NCBI RefSeq assembly: GCF_012033785.1
Contig: NZ_JAAVJC010000024.1
Coordinates: 1-37,210, forward strand
Reading direction: 5' to 3'
Length of the DNA: 37,210 bases
Source of the DNA: Streptomyces bohaiensis
Lineage (GTDB): Bacteria; Actinomycetota; Actinomycetes; Streptomycetales; Streptomycetaceae
Shown in pieces: positions 17,153 through 29,654 of the stretch. Position 1 is the first letter of the stretch. Every line of letters starts with the position of its first letter. A model generated the notes under the pieces. That model was not told where the DNA came from. It was given only the letters and a program-made list of their open reading frames with translations, and ran no database searches. The position numbers were made by a program, and so were the translations under genes.

Positions 17153-18199
17153 ATGACCGAAGCTTCGAAACCTCAGCGGGCACACACCGCGGCAGAGGCA
17201 CGCCGCAGAGTCGCGGCCCCGACGCTGGCGATGCTGCCGAGGGTCGGCGACTCCCTGTCGTTCCTCTACGCCGATGTCGTGCGCATCGTCCAGGACGACA
17301 GCGGCGTCAGCGCCGAGACGACGGACGCGTCCGGGGAGACGACGCGCGTCTACCTCCCGACAGCCGCGCTGTCCTGCGTCCTCCTGGGGCCCGGCACCTC
17401 CATCACGCAGCCGGCGATGGCTGCTTTCGCCCGCCACGGCACCACACTGGTCTGCACCGGATCAGGCGGCGTGCGCTCCTACTCGGCCACCGCGGCCGAC
17501 TCGCTCACGACGCGCTGGCTCGAACACCAGGTACACCAGTGGAGCGACCCGGAACGGCGCCTGGCCGTCGCCCGAGCCATGTACCTCCACCGGTTCGACA
17601 TGCCCGTCCCCGAAGGCACCCCGCTGAACACGCTGCGGGGCCTCGAAGGGCAGCGCGTCAAGGCCCTGTACAAGCACCTGGCCCGCCAGTACCGCGTCGG
17701 CCGGTTCACGCGCAACTACGACCCCGACGCCTGGGACGACCAGGACCCGGTCAATCTGGCTCTCTCCTCGGCCAACCAGTGCCTCTACGGCATCGTGCAC
17801 GCCGCGCTGGTCGCCATGGGGTGCTCCACCGCCCTCGGGTTCGTCCACCAGGGCAAGCAGCACGCCATGGTCTACGACATCGCCGACCTCTACAAGGCCG
17901 AGCTGACCATCCCGTTGGCGTTCTCGCTGCACGACTCGCCGAAGCCGGAGGCCATGGCGCGCCGAAGCTTCCGGGAAGAGCTTCGGCTGTACCGGTTGCT
18001 GCCCCGCATCGTGGGGGACATCCAGCGGCTACTCGCGCCGCAGGAGGCCGAACCGGTGCCCGAAGGCGAAAGCGTCCCCCTGGTCGAACTGTGGGACCCG
18101 GAGGGTGGGGCGGTGCCGGGCGGCGTCAACTACGCCCGCGACGTGGGCGACGAGCCATCGGCCGACGACGGCACCGACCCGCCCGCCACGCCCTTCTGA
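17153..18199 (+). CDS. cas1: CRISPR integrase Cas1 (type I-E)
   Basis: A 348-residue protein, the catalytic subunit of the Cas1-Cas2 integrase that inserts new spacers next to the leader. Metal ligands align with the E. coli set: Glu165 (GLEGQRV), His232 (GFVHQGK), and Asp242 and Asp245 (VYDIAD), with the same 10- and 13-residue spacing from the histidine. It has an N-terminal extension of about 20 residues (EASKPQRAHTAAEARRRV) and an acidic Pro-rich C-terminal tail of about 45 residues beyond the usual fold (E. coli Cas1 is 305). GGGA precedes the ATG. Cas2 follows after 66 bp that contain a strong hairpin. Confidence 0.97.
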   Translation: MTEASKPQRAHTAAEARRRVAAPTLAMLPRVGDSLSFLYADVVRIVQDDSGVSAETTDASGETTRVYLPTAALSCVLLGPGTSITQPAMAAFARHGTTLVCTGSGGVRSYSATAADSLTTRWLEHQVHQWSDPERRLAVARAMYLHRFDMPVPEGTPLNTLRGLEGQRVKALYKHLARQYRVGRFTRNYDPDAWDDQDPVNLALSSANQCLYGIVHAALVAMGCSTALGFVHQGKQHAMVYDIADLYKAELTIPLAFSLHDSPKPEAMARRSFREELRLYRLLPRIVGDIQRLLAPQEAEPVPEGESVPLVELWDPEGGAVPGGVNYARDVGDEPSADDGTDPPATPF

Positions 18200-18215
18200 C
18201 CACCGACACCACATC

Positions 18216-18249
18216 CGTCCCGGCCCGGCAGAAACATCGGGCCGGGACG
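18216..18249 (+). promoter_or_regulatory. 12-bp hairpin between cas1 and cas2
   Basis: CGTCCCGGCCCG (18216-18227) pairs perfectly with CGGGCCGGGACG (18238-18249) around a 10-base loop. It ends only a few bases before the cas2 ribosome site (AGGGAG, about 18254). It could attenuate transcription, lower cas2 output relative to cas1, or protect an RNA end. Confidence 0.65.
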
Positions 18250-18265
18250 CAGCAGGGAGAACACC

Positions 18266-18604
18266 TTGGCGACCATCACGGTGCTGTCCACGACCGCGGT
18301 CCCCGACCACGTGCGCGGCGCACTCACCCGCTGGATGATCGAACCCACTCCGGGTCTGTACGTCGGCACCCTGTCGGCCCGGGTGAGGGATGAACTCTGG
18401 CGTGTGGTCAGCGCGAGTGTCGGGGCCGGTGCAGCGGTCCTGGTGCACGCGGAGGCCAACGAACAGGGCTATGCGCTGCGCACGGCCGGCGAACGCCGCC
18501 GCGTCCCGGTAGACCTCGACGGGCTCACGCTTGTCGCCTTCCGCCCGCAGCAGCAGGAGGCCCTGCCTGCGGTGACGGTCCCGGGCCCCACCCAGCCCAC
18601 CTGA
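18266..18604 (+). CDS. cas2: CRISPR adaptation protein Cas2 (type I-E)
   Basis: A 112-residue protein. Cas2 dimerises and bridges two Cas1 dimers in the spacer integrase. The Cas2e signature is visible: ITVLSTTAVPDHVRGALTRW, MIEPTPGLYVGTLSARVRDE, then LWRVVS and a final beta strand LTLVAFRPQQQEAL. Translation starts at TTG (18266), with AGGGAG 8 bases upstream; there is no ATG or GTG in the right place. It is the last gene of the cas operon, followed by a large terminator hairpin. The hairpin before it and the weak TTG start together suggest that Cas2 is made at a low level. Confidence 0.93.
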   Translation: MATITVLSTTAVPDHVRGALTRWMIEPTPGLYVGTLSARVRDELWRVVSASVGAGAAVLVHAEANEQGYALRTAGERRRVPVDLDGLTLVAFRPQQQEALPAVTVPGPTQPT

Positions 18605-18620
18605 CACCTCGGTTCGCGCG

Positions 18621-18662
18621 TACCCGGGCTGCCGCCGCGCTCGTGCGGCGGCAGCCCGGGTA
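18621..18662 (+). terminator. Strong terminator after the cas operon
   Basis: TACCCGGGCTGCCGCCGC (18621-18638), a 6-base loop, and GCGGCGGCAGCCCGGGTA (18645-18662) form a perfect 18-bp stem. It lies 16 bases after cas2 and just before the old end of array 2, so it can stop the cas transcript and also the oncoming array 2 transcript. Confidence 0.88.
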
Positions 18663-18684
18663 GGAACAGGGCCGCCTCGGTAGG

Positions 18685-19383
18685 CCGCAGTATTCCCACG
18701 CGCGGGGAACCCAGCGCGGCAGCGAGGATCGAGACGCCGATGGTCGGACCACCCCCGCTCGCGCGGGGAACACGGGCGTTGTGTCCCCGGGGGACGGTTC
18801 GGGGACGGACCACCCCCGCTCGCGCGGGGAACACCGTGGTACGGGTCTCGATGCGCATGGATCAGCCGGACCACCCCCGCTCGCGCGGGGAACACTTCAG
18901 GACCGCTCCCCAGGCGGAGACCCGGGCGGGACCACCCCCGCTCGCGCGGGGAACACCCCCGATAGCGCTCTACACATTCCCTCCACATCGGACCACCCCC
19001 GCTCGCGCGGGGAACACGGTCGTGAGCAGGTGCAGCAGCGCGCGCACCACGGACCACCCCCGCTCGCGCGGGGAACACGCCGTGGCCGTTCTCTTCCGCC
19101 CAGGCGATGGCGGACCACCCCCGCTCGCGCGGGGAACACACGTTGGCGAACATCAGCGGCCCTTGGACCTCCGGACCACCCCCGCTCGCGCGGGGAACAC
19201 ACCGAGACTGCACAGCGATGATGTGCTCCTGGCGGACCACCCCCGCTCGCGCGGGGAACACATAGTCTGTCCGAGGAAATCGGTAATGTGGGCCGGACCA
19301 CCCCCGCTCGCGCGGGGAACACGGTTACAGCGGTGGCCAGATGCACACCCTCGGCGGACCACCCCCGCTCGCGCGGGGAACAC
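18685..19383 (-). CRISPR. CRISPR array 2, type I-E, 12 repeats and 11 spacers
   Basis: Same 28-base repeat as array 1 (TCGCGCGG centre; transcript loop GCGA) on a strict 61-bp period, with full copies starting at 18746 through 19356. A degenerate copy at 18685-18712 keeps only CGCGCGGGGAAC plus scattered matches and marks the leader-distal end. The leader lies to the right, so transcription is leftward and converges on the cas operon. One unit (18929) is preceded by G instead of the usual C. Confidence 0.98.
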
Positions 19384-19465
19384 CCCTTCGCGACCTGGGG
19401 CGTTAGGAGGGCTTTGCAAATCCTTTGCCATCGGTCGATCGGGTCATACCGGCATCTTGCCAGAG
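19384..19465 (-). promoter_or_regulatory. Leader of CRISPR array 2
   Basis: Nearly identical to the other leaders over about 82 bases, including TGGCAAAGGATTTGCAAAGC in transcript direction and CTCTGGCAAGATGCC at the far end. Similarity fades beyond about 19465; from there to 19628 I see nothing recognisable. Confidence 0.85.
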
Positions 19466-19628
19466 GCGCTGGGCAGTCCGCGGCGCTTCACTCCGCGGGC
19501 GGTGCGCGCCGTTCGCCGCAAACGGGGCCTCGCGTGTTGAGTTCAGATCAGTGGTGCGCTCCAGGGCGCAAGTCCGGAAACATGCGTGGCCCGGGGTTCC
19601 GGTGGCGTGCACGGGTGCTTTCCGGCGG

Positions 19629-19838
19629 TCACTTCGTGAGGTCGTCGCTGTCGTCGTGACGGGCGGGCCCTGGGTCGGGTGGTGCCGCGCCGGCCGAGGG
19701 GCAGCGGGGGAGCCGGGTGGTGGTCACCTCGGCCGACGCGGGAATGTGGCCGCCCTGGCTGGGCAGCCGGCGGGCGAGGTGGAGGGGCTGCGGCGGCGGT
19801 TCGGGTGCGGGTGGGGTCAGTGGCGGTGGCGCCGCCAC
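19629..19838 (-). CDS. Small Pro-rich hypothetical protein
   Basis: A 69-residue frame from a GTG that overlaps the end of the upstream small gene by 22 bases. The N-terminus is Pro/Ala-rich (AAPPPLTPPAPEPPPQPLHL) and the C-terminus polar (ARHDDSDDLTK). Its place at the end of a leftward XRE-small protein series is the main argument; the composition is also what random high-GC DNA would give. No family recognised. Confidence 0.3.
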   Translation of the reverse strand: MAAPPPLTPPAPEPPPQPLHLARRLPSQGGHIPASAEVTTTRLPRCPSAGAAPPDPGPARHDDSDDLTK

Positions 19839-20116
19839 CAGGGGCGGCGGGGCTGCTCCGGTGTGACCGGCGGCGAGAGCGTTATGGCGCGGACGACCGT
19901 CATCGGAGTGCCGTGCGGTACCCCGACGCGCCAGGTCCGGCCGCCGAGTTGAACGCCGGTGTAGGTCCGCCGTGCGTCGAGGACTCGCTGTGCTCGGCCT
20001 CCGATGATGACCACGTCACCGACGTGCACCGCGTCGGCGGGCAGGACGACCGGACTGAGAACGGGAGGCAGGTGGCGGCAGGCCGGTCGCTGCCGTGACC
20101 TCAGGCGTGCGAGCAC
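19817..20116 (-). CDS. Small hypothetical beta-rich protein
   Basis: A 99-residue frame from a GTG at 20116 that overlaps the end of the upstream small gene by 16 bases. After about 27 Arg-rich residues there is a compact beta-rich stretch: LPADAVHVGDVVIIGGRAQR, VLDARRTYTGVQLGGRTWRV and GVPHGTPMTVVRAIT. This resembles the tiny streptomycete proteins with an (H)xGD(V/I)V core encoded beside XRE regulators, which may fold as a small barrel. Function unknown. Confidence 0.5.
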   Translation of the reverse strand: MLARLRSRQRPACRHLPPVLSPVVLPADAVHVGDVVIIGGRAQRVLDARRTYTGVQLGGRTWRVGVPHGTPMTVVRAITLSPPVTPEQPRRPWWRRHRH

Positions 20117-20310
20117 GTGCAGACACACCGTTCGAACGTCACACCGGGCGGGCTGTCGTCCCGGTGCGAGTTGGCCTCCGCGCCCCGCGGCAGGGCGTCG
20201 GGGCACTCGGCATGCTGACCGATGTGGCACGGAGCAGATCGATACACGCCCGCCGCAGCGTCGGTAAGGCTCTGCCTCCGGTTGAGCTGCGCACTGGTGC
20301 GCGCTTCCAT
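20101..20310 (-). CDS. Small Cys-rich hypothetical protein
   Basis: A 69-residue protein with a patterned Cys/His C-terminal half: CHIGQHAEC, then FERCVCTCSHA. CxxxxxxxC followed by CxCxC plus several His suggests a small metal-binding or disulfide-linked unit. The ATG at 20310 has GGGGTG 8 bases upstream; a GTG at 20319 is the alternative. It follows the XRE regulator at 20432-21604 on the same strand, with 121 bp between, and overlaps the next small gene, so the three probably form one unit. Confidence 0.55.
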   Translation of the reverse strand: MEARTSAQLNRRQSLTDAAAGVYRSAPCHIGQHAECPDALPRGAEANSHRDDSPPGVTFERCVCTCSHA

Positions 20311-20431
20311 GCTGATCACACCCCGAACTGACTGAGAAGCTGTCAGTAACCATGGTGGAGCGCGTTAGGCGGTGCTGTCATTGGCACTTTCTCGACCGTG
20401 GAGCCAGAAGTGACAACGGGTCACCGGAGCG

Positions 20432-21604
20432 TCACTGAGAGAGCTGGAGGGCTCCGGCCAGTTCGCGCATGTCCTCCGTGAGCGTTCGCCGACGAGAGAT
20501 CACCAGGGTCAGGACATCGCCGGCGTACCGCTGCTGTGCCAGCCACTCGGGCGAAGAGGCGTGCAGTCCCATCAGCGTCTCCATCGCGTCGGCGGGGCGT
20601 TTCAGTTCGGCTTGGGCATGCGCGACGTCCAGAAGGTGACGTCGGTGGTCGGTGGTGTCGGTCGACGGGATGTTCGCGGCGATGGAAAGGACTCGATCCG
20701 GTCGCCCCATGATGGCCGCGTCCTCGGCCCGTTTCCGGGCAACCGTTGCGGGACCGTAGGCGCGTCGCAGTGGGTCGCGACCCATGGGTGCCTCACGGCC
20801 CGTGACCGCAGCGGCGGCAGCAGCCAGCCGTAGGGCCGTCCCCGCTTCACCGGGTCTCGCGTTGCGAGCGGCGGCGGCAGCGGCTCGGAGCAGTAGCCAA
20901 CCCCATGCCGATACCTGCCCCGGAGTCGCGCGGCTGAGCCGTCGGGGCTCGGTGTCATCGGCCCAGCGCACGGCCTCCGCTTCGGCGTCGGCCAGTTGCC
21001 CACGACGCAGCAGAAGCCAGCATCGCGTGTTGATGGCGGCGGCGGCCTGGGTGCCATCCGCAGCGTGATCAATGGCGATTCCAAGCGCGCGGTCGGCGGC
21101 GTCGAACTGGCGGTGCTGAACCAGTGCACTGCCGACCGCCTGCATGATCTCTGCAAGCAGCGGACGGCCCTCGTGCGGGTCGTCGGCGGCTAGTAGCCGT
21201 ACGTCGCGGAGGACGGCCGGAAGCACGGCGGCGAGTTCGCTGTACCGGCGTGCTCGTTGCAGCTCGATGGCCGCCCGCACGGCATCTGCGGTGCCGGCCG
21301 CCTCCGCTGCCTCCTCGACTGGCGGCATCGGCGCGGAGATTGCGCGCACGGCTGGTGCCCACATGTTTCCGGTGTCGACGGCCGGCTTCCACTCCTGCTC
21401 GGACTGCATGAGCGCGGTGGTTGGTACGCCGAGGGCCGCCGCGAGTTTCCGGGCGGTCGCCGCGCGCGTGTCCGCCACCGTGCCCTGCTCCAGCTTGCGT
21501 ACCAGGCTTACGGAGACGCCGGAGACCTGGCTGAGCTCGTTCTGAGTGAGGCCCGCCAGCTGGCGGGCCTGGCGGATGCGGTCTCCGAGGTTGTCAGCGT
21601 GCAC
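20432..21604 (-). CDS. XRE-family helix-turn-helix regulator with TPR-like domain
   Basis: A 390-residue protein. The N-terminal HTH is very clear: NLGDRIRQARQLAGLTQNEL, then SQVSGVSVSLVRKLEQGTVA and ATARKLAAALGVPTTALM. The rest is Ala-rich and helical with TPR-like pairs (FDAADRALGIAIDHAADGTQ, GQLADAEAEAVRWADD, RPADAMETLMGLHASSPEWL). I chose the GTG at 21604, which has AGGGAG 8 bases upstream, over a GTG 39 bases earlier. It has the same plan as the regulator at 248-1462. It sits between CRISPR arrays 2 and 3 and heads a leftward series of small genes. Its target is unknown; a link to CRISPR control is possible only by position. Confidence 0.9.
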   Translation of the reverse strand: MHADNLGDRIRQARQLAGLTQNELSQVSGVSVSLVRKLEQGTVADTRAATARKLAAALGVPTTALMQSEQEWKPAVDTGNMWAPAVRAISAPMPPVEEAAEAAGTADAVRAAIELQRARRYSELAAVLPAVLRDVRLLAADDPHEGRPLLAEIMQAVGSALVQHRQFDAADRALGIAIDHAADGTQAAAAINTRCWLLLRRGQLADAEAEAVRWADDTEPRRLSRATPGQVSAWGWLLLRAAAAAARNARPGEAGTALRLAAAAAAVTGREAPMGRDPLRRAYGPATVARKRAEDAAIMGRPDRVLSIAANIPSTDTTDHRRHLLDVAHAQAELKRPADAMETLMGLHASSPEWLAQQRYAGDVLTLVISRRRTLTEDMRELAGALQLSQ

Positions 21605-21971
21605 AGCCGCTCCCTGGCTCGGTGTCGTCGCTCTCCCTTGCACGGTACCCGCTCCCCAGCTACCTCAAGTGGGGCGAAGGGGGCTACTGGTGAGCGCGCT
21701 TCGTGGTGTAAGGCAAGTGGAACAACCAATGCCGCTGTGTCGAGAGCGAGCCCTGCTTGGCCGGGCGGCACTTGACTTTGGCGGGGCCGCGCTGTGGTCG
21801 GGTCACGAGTCAGCGGCAGATGTGCCGGCTACTCGGTGGAATGAGCTCGGGTAAGTTGGTCGCAGCACATGAGTGGGACCTGCGCCCTCCCGGCGAAGAG
21901 AACGACGCAGGTCCTGTATGTGATCTCCGATGGGCCTCAGCCGTGAACGGTTGGGGCCCATCGTGGCTCCG
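21605..21971. other. Region upstream of the XRE gene
   Basis: Holds the presumed promoter of the leftward XRE unit. The half-site CTCAAGT occurs at 21664-21670, with related GCAAGTGG (about 21713) and CACTTGAC (about 21768). No gene-like frame with a ribosome site is evident. Confidence 0.4.
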
Positions 21972-22088
21972 TCAGAATCCCGATGCGAGCTGTACGGCGT
22001 AGTACGCCGCGATCAGCACGTAGGCCAATACCTGACTTGGTGCCACCATTCGAGACCACACCGACGGGCGTACATGGTCGGTGTGCAT
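21972..22088 (-). CDS. 38-residue single-span membrane peptide
   Basis: Begins MHTDHVRPSVWSRMVAPS, followed by one hydrophobic segment (QVLAYVLIAAYYAVQLASGF) that runs to the C-terminus, so it should be a small inner-membrane peptide with a basic cytoplasmic head. The ribosome site is excellent: TTAGGAG ending 5 bases before the ATG at 22088. Size, charge pattern and strong translation signal resemble small membrane toxins or membrane-protein modulators, but I see no antitoxin and do not recognise the sequence. It points leftward toward the XRE gene, about 370 bp away. Confidence 0.6.
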   Translation of the reverse strand: MHTDHVRPSVWSRMVAPSQVLAYVLIAAYYAVQLASGF

Positions 22089-22588
22089 TACATCTCCTAA
22101 TGGGTGTTGGGTGTGAGCGGCTGCTCGAGTCAAGACAGTAGCACCTCCTACCCTCCTCAACTTGAGCTAGCCGCAACGCTGTTGCAGGCCTGCGGTGGCT
22201 GGACGGGGTGGCTCCGTTTCGGCGGGAGTCGTCACGCACGGCTCCACCTGCACACTTCCTCGCCCGGTGAGTGAAGTCGGTGAGCGATTCCGTGTTCGTT
22301 AGTGGTCAATGTTATTTCTGGGAGATTCGGTCGAGTTGGGGCCGAATTCGCCTCTTCTGACGGAGGGGGCCAGTGGGGTGCAGTCTGCGGCTCTGCATGG
22401 CGACTCCCTGAGGCAGGCGTATCTAGCAGTGAGGTGGCACGGGCGCAGGACTCAGTCCTCTTGGGCACACGGGAAGGCCCAGCGGGGTCGGTAGAAGGTC
22501 GGGCCAGCCCAGGCAGTGAGGAGGCTGTGGCGGCCTGTGCTGTGCACTCTCACGCCCAGGCCGCCACGGTGTCGCAGCCGCAGGAGGG
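22089..22588. other. Intergenic region before array 3
   Basis: About 500 bases with less GC than the surroundings. It contains a perfect 11-bp palindrome CTCAACTTGAG (22156-22166), about 70 bases upstream of the membrane peptide; its TTGAG/CTCAA arms recall the CTCAAGT half-site near the XRE gene. Frames here lack ribosome sites and look non-coding. Confidence 0.45.
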
Positions 22589-24385
22589 AGCCGTCCCCCG
22601 CTTGCGCGGGGAGCATACTCACGGCTGTTGCACTGTCACCCTGCTCAACGGACCACCCCCGCTCGCGCGGGGAATACGACTTCGTCGTGCGTCTGGTCAC
22701 AGGCCCACGGCCGTCCGCCTCGCGCGGCGGACAGCACCACACTAAACCTGGCGGGTTGCGCCTGACACCATTGCCACCCCCGTGTGCGCGGGGAACACGC
22801 GAGCCGGGCGAGCAGCTGGCCCCACATCAGCGGACCACCCCCGCCTGCGCGGGGAACACCGGACCTCGGACTTCAGGACCCGCGTGTTCGCCGGACCACC
22901 CCCGCCTGCGCGGGGAACACCCGCACCACCCTGGCCGTGACCCTGCAGACCACGGACCACCCCCGCCTGCGCGGGGAACACTCCTGCTCCCGCCCGGAGC
23001 TGGCGGAGAAGGCCGGACCACCCCCGCCTGCGCGGGGAACACATACCTCAACGGCACCCAGGAAGGGACGACGGCGGACCACCCCCGCCTGCGCGGGGAA
23101 CACGCGGCCGTCACGATGTACTCGCGGCACGTCCGCGGACCACCCCCGCCTGCGCGGGGAACACAGTTCCAGGTTGCTGCACAGGGACGCGGCCATCGGA
23201 CCACCCCCGCCTGCGCGGGGAACACACGGCGTTGCCGTACTGCCGGACCCGCTCGCGCGGACCACCCCCGCCTGCGCGGGGAACACGCGCCGCACTCCGG
23301 CGCGGTTGACGCCCCCCACGGACCACCCCCGCCTGCGCGGGGAACACGGGGGAGAAAATGAGCGTAATCACTCGTAAGTCGGACCACCCCCGCCTGCGCG
23401 GGGAACACGTGATCGCGGGCGGCCTCGGCAGCGCCCTGTTCGGACCACCCCCGCCTGCGCGGGGAACACGCGGCGGTCGGCCCGCCTCCGCAGGGCACGT
23501 ACGGACCACCCCCGCCTGCGCGGGGAACACCGGCTGATCTCCTGCGCGCGCGTGTGACGGATCGGACCACCCCCGCCTGCGCGGGGAACACTCTGCTGGA
23601 TCGGGGCGACCTACGCGGGAGTTCGGACCACCCCCGCCTGCGCGGGGAACACTCCGGCGACGACGAGCGTGCCGAGGTGACGATCGGACCACCCCCGCCT
23701 GCGCGGGGAACACCTGGTCCAGGCGGTCGACGACGCCCGCGAGGGCGGACCACCCCCGCCTGCGCGGGGAACACACCCGCACGACCATCACCGCCCGCAG
23801 CTGGATCGGACCACCCCCGCCTGCGCGGGGAACACTCGCTCGGTGCGCTGCCGCGCGAGTACGGCGACGGACCACCCCCGCCTGCGCGGGGAACACCCGG
23901 TTGGCAGGGGCGTTGAGTGGTGGGTCATCGGACCACCCCCGCCTGCGCGGGGAACACTCATCGCCGCTGCCGCTTCGTCCAGGGTGAGCCGGACCACCCC
24001 CGCCTGCGCGGGGAACACGCCGGATGGGCCATCCAGCTCACGGCCGTGGACGGACCACCCCCGCCTGCGCGGGGAACACTTCGGGTCGACCGGCTTGCGC
24101 GTGGTCACCTCCGGACCACCCCCGCCTGCGCGGGGAACACCCAACCTCTGGCGCCGCGCCTACAAGGCGCACCGGACCACCCCCGCCTGCGCGGGGAACA
24201 CTCGACCATGCCGCGGGGAATGTCAGCAATCAACGGACCACCCCCGCCTGCGCGGGGAACACCTCATCGGGTGACCGTCACGCCGCGACCGGCTGCGGAC
24301 CACCCCCGCCTGCGCGGGGAACACCCCAGTCGTACGCGGCGTACCAGGAGATGCTGGAGACCACCCCCGCCTGCGCGGGGAACAC
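22589..24385 (-). CRISPR. CRISPR array 3, type I-E variant repeat, about 30 repeats
   Basis: 26 regular repeats start at 22832 through 24358, with centre CCTGCGCGG where arrays 1 and 2 have CTCGCGCGG; in RNA only the hairpin loop changes (GCAG instead of GCGA). Four older copies stand at the left end: 22589 (degenerate), 22650 (an array 1-type repeat with one change, ending AATAC), 22710 (badly decayed) and 22771 (five mismatches). The period is 61 except for one 34-base spacer at 24263-24296. The leader-proximal copy (24358) begins AGACC instead of GGACC. The base before GGACC is C in every other regular unit. The leader lies to the right. Confidence 0.97.
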
Positions 24386-24467
24386 CCCTTCGCGACCTGG
24401 GGTGTTAGAGGGGCTTTGCAAATCCTTTGCCTGCGGTCGCGGAGGTCATGGCGGCATTTTGTCAGAG
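24386..24467 (-). promoter_or_regulatory. Leader of CRISPR array 3
   Basis: Shares the TTTGCAAATCCTTTGCC core (plus strand) and the distal TTGTCAGAG/GGTCATG blocks with the other leaders. Small differences are TGTTAGAGGGG where the others have CGTTAGGAGGG. It directly borders the terminator zone of icd. Confidence 0.83.
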
Positions 24468-24483
24468 TCGGTGCGCCCGGGTC

Positions 24484-24577
24484 CGCTGCCTTCGGCAGCG
24501 CGCCGCACGCGCCCCGCCCGCACGCGCCGACGGCGGGGGAGGCGGTCCCTGGCGGGGTGCCTCCCCCGCCGTCGGCG
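24484..24577 (-). terminator. Double terminator downstream of icd
   Basis: A perfect 19-bp stem, CGCCGACGGCGGGGGAGGC (24525-24543) with 24559-24577 and a 15-base loop, lies 72 bases after the icd stop. A second hairpin, CGCTGC-CTTCGG-CAGCG (24484-24500), with a stable UUCG-type loop, follows. They separate icd transcription from the array 3 leader. Confidence 0.85.
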
Positions 24578-24649
24578 GTGGAGCGGTGGTGCGGGGTGCG
24601 GGGTGGTGGGGCCGGAGAGCAAGCCCCCGCTCCGCCACCCCCACCCGCG

Positions 24650-26905
<2,256 letters not shown>

Positions 26906-27035
26906 TCAAGATATCTCGGAGCGGGCCCGTGCGCGAAGGTGCCCCTGCCGGGCGGGGGCGGATCTCGCCGTCAGTGACCGGACGTGCGCGGCGGGGTGTC
27001 CGGCAGGGTGCGCGGCGTGCTGTCCGAGGGCGTGC

Positions 27036-27077
27036 GCGGCGGGCGGTCCGCCCCCGTTCGACCGGACTGCCCGCCGC
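27036..27077 (-). terminator. Terminator hairpin after dgdA
   Basis: GCGGCGGGCGGTCCG (27036-27050) pairs with CGGACTGCCCGCCGC (27063-27077), 15 bp with one G-U and a 12-base loop. It lies 73 bases beyond the dgdA stop and upstream of icd, so icd probably has its own promoter. Confidence 0.7.
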
Positions 27078-27150
27078 ACTGCTCACCGCCCCCGCGCCGC
27101 CCCCGCGCCGCGCTCGTCCCACCCGTTCCCACCCGCCCCCGCCCGGATGC

Positions 27151-29650
<2,500 letters not shown>

Positions 29651-29654
29651 GCCA

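Noticed and set aside
19629..20310. Small genes between arrays 2 and 3 as anti-CRISPR proteins
   Set aside because: Position alone suggests it; they resemble ordinary XRE-associated small proteins and there is no prophage signature.
22232..22468. Leftward 78-residue frame containing TTNEHGIAHRLHSPGEE
   Set aside because: Parts look protein-like, but there is no ribosome site and the start is unclear; not enough support for a gene.
22302..22745. Rightward frames before and into the old end of array 3
   Set aside because: No ribosome site, ordinary non-coding composition, and they run into degenerate CRISPR repeats.
4977..24385. Self-targeting spacers or spacers shared between arrays
   Set aside because: No obvious shared or self-matching spacer was seen by eye, but an exhaustive all-against-all comparison was not possible, so I make no claim.
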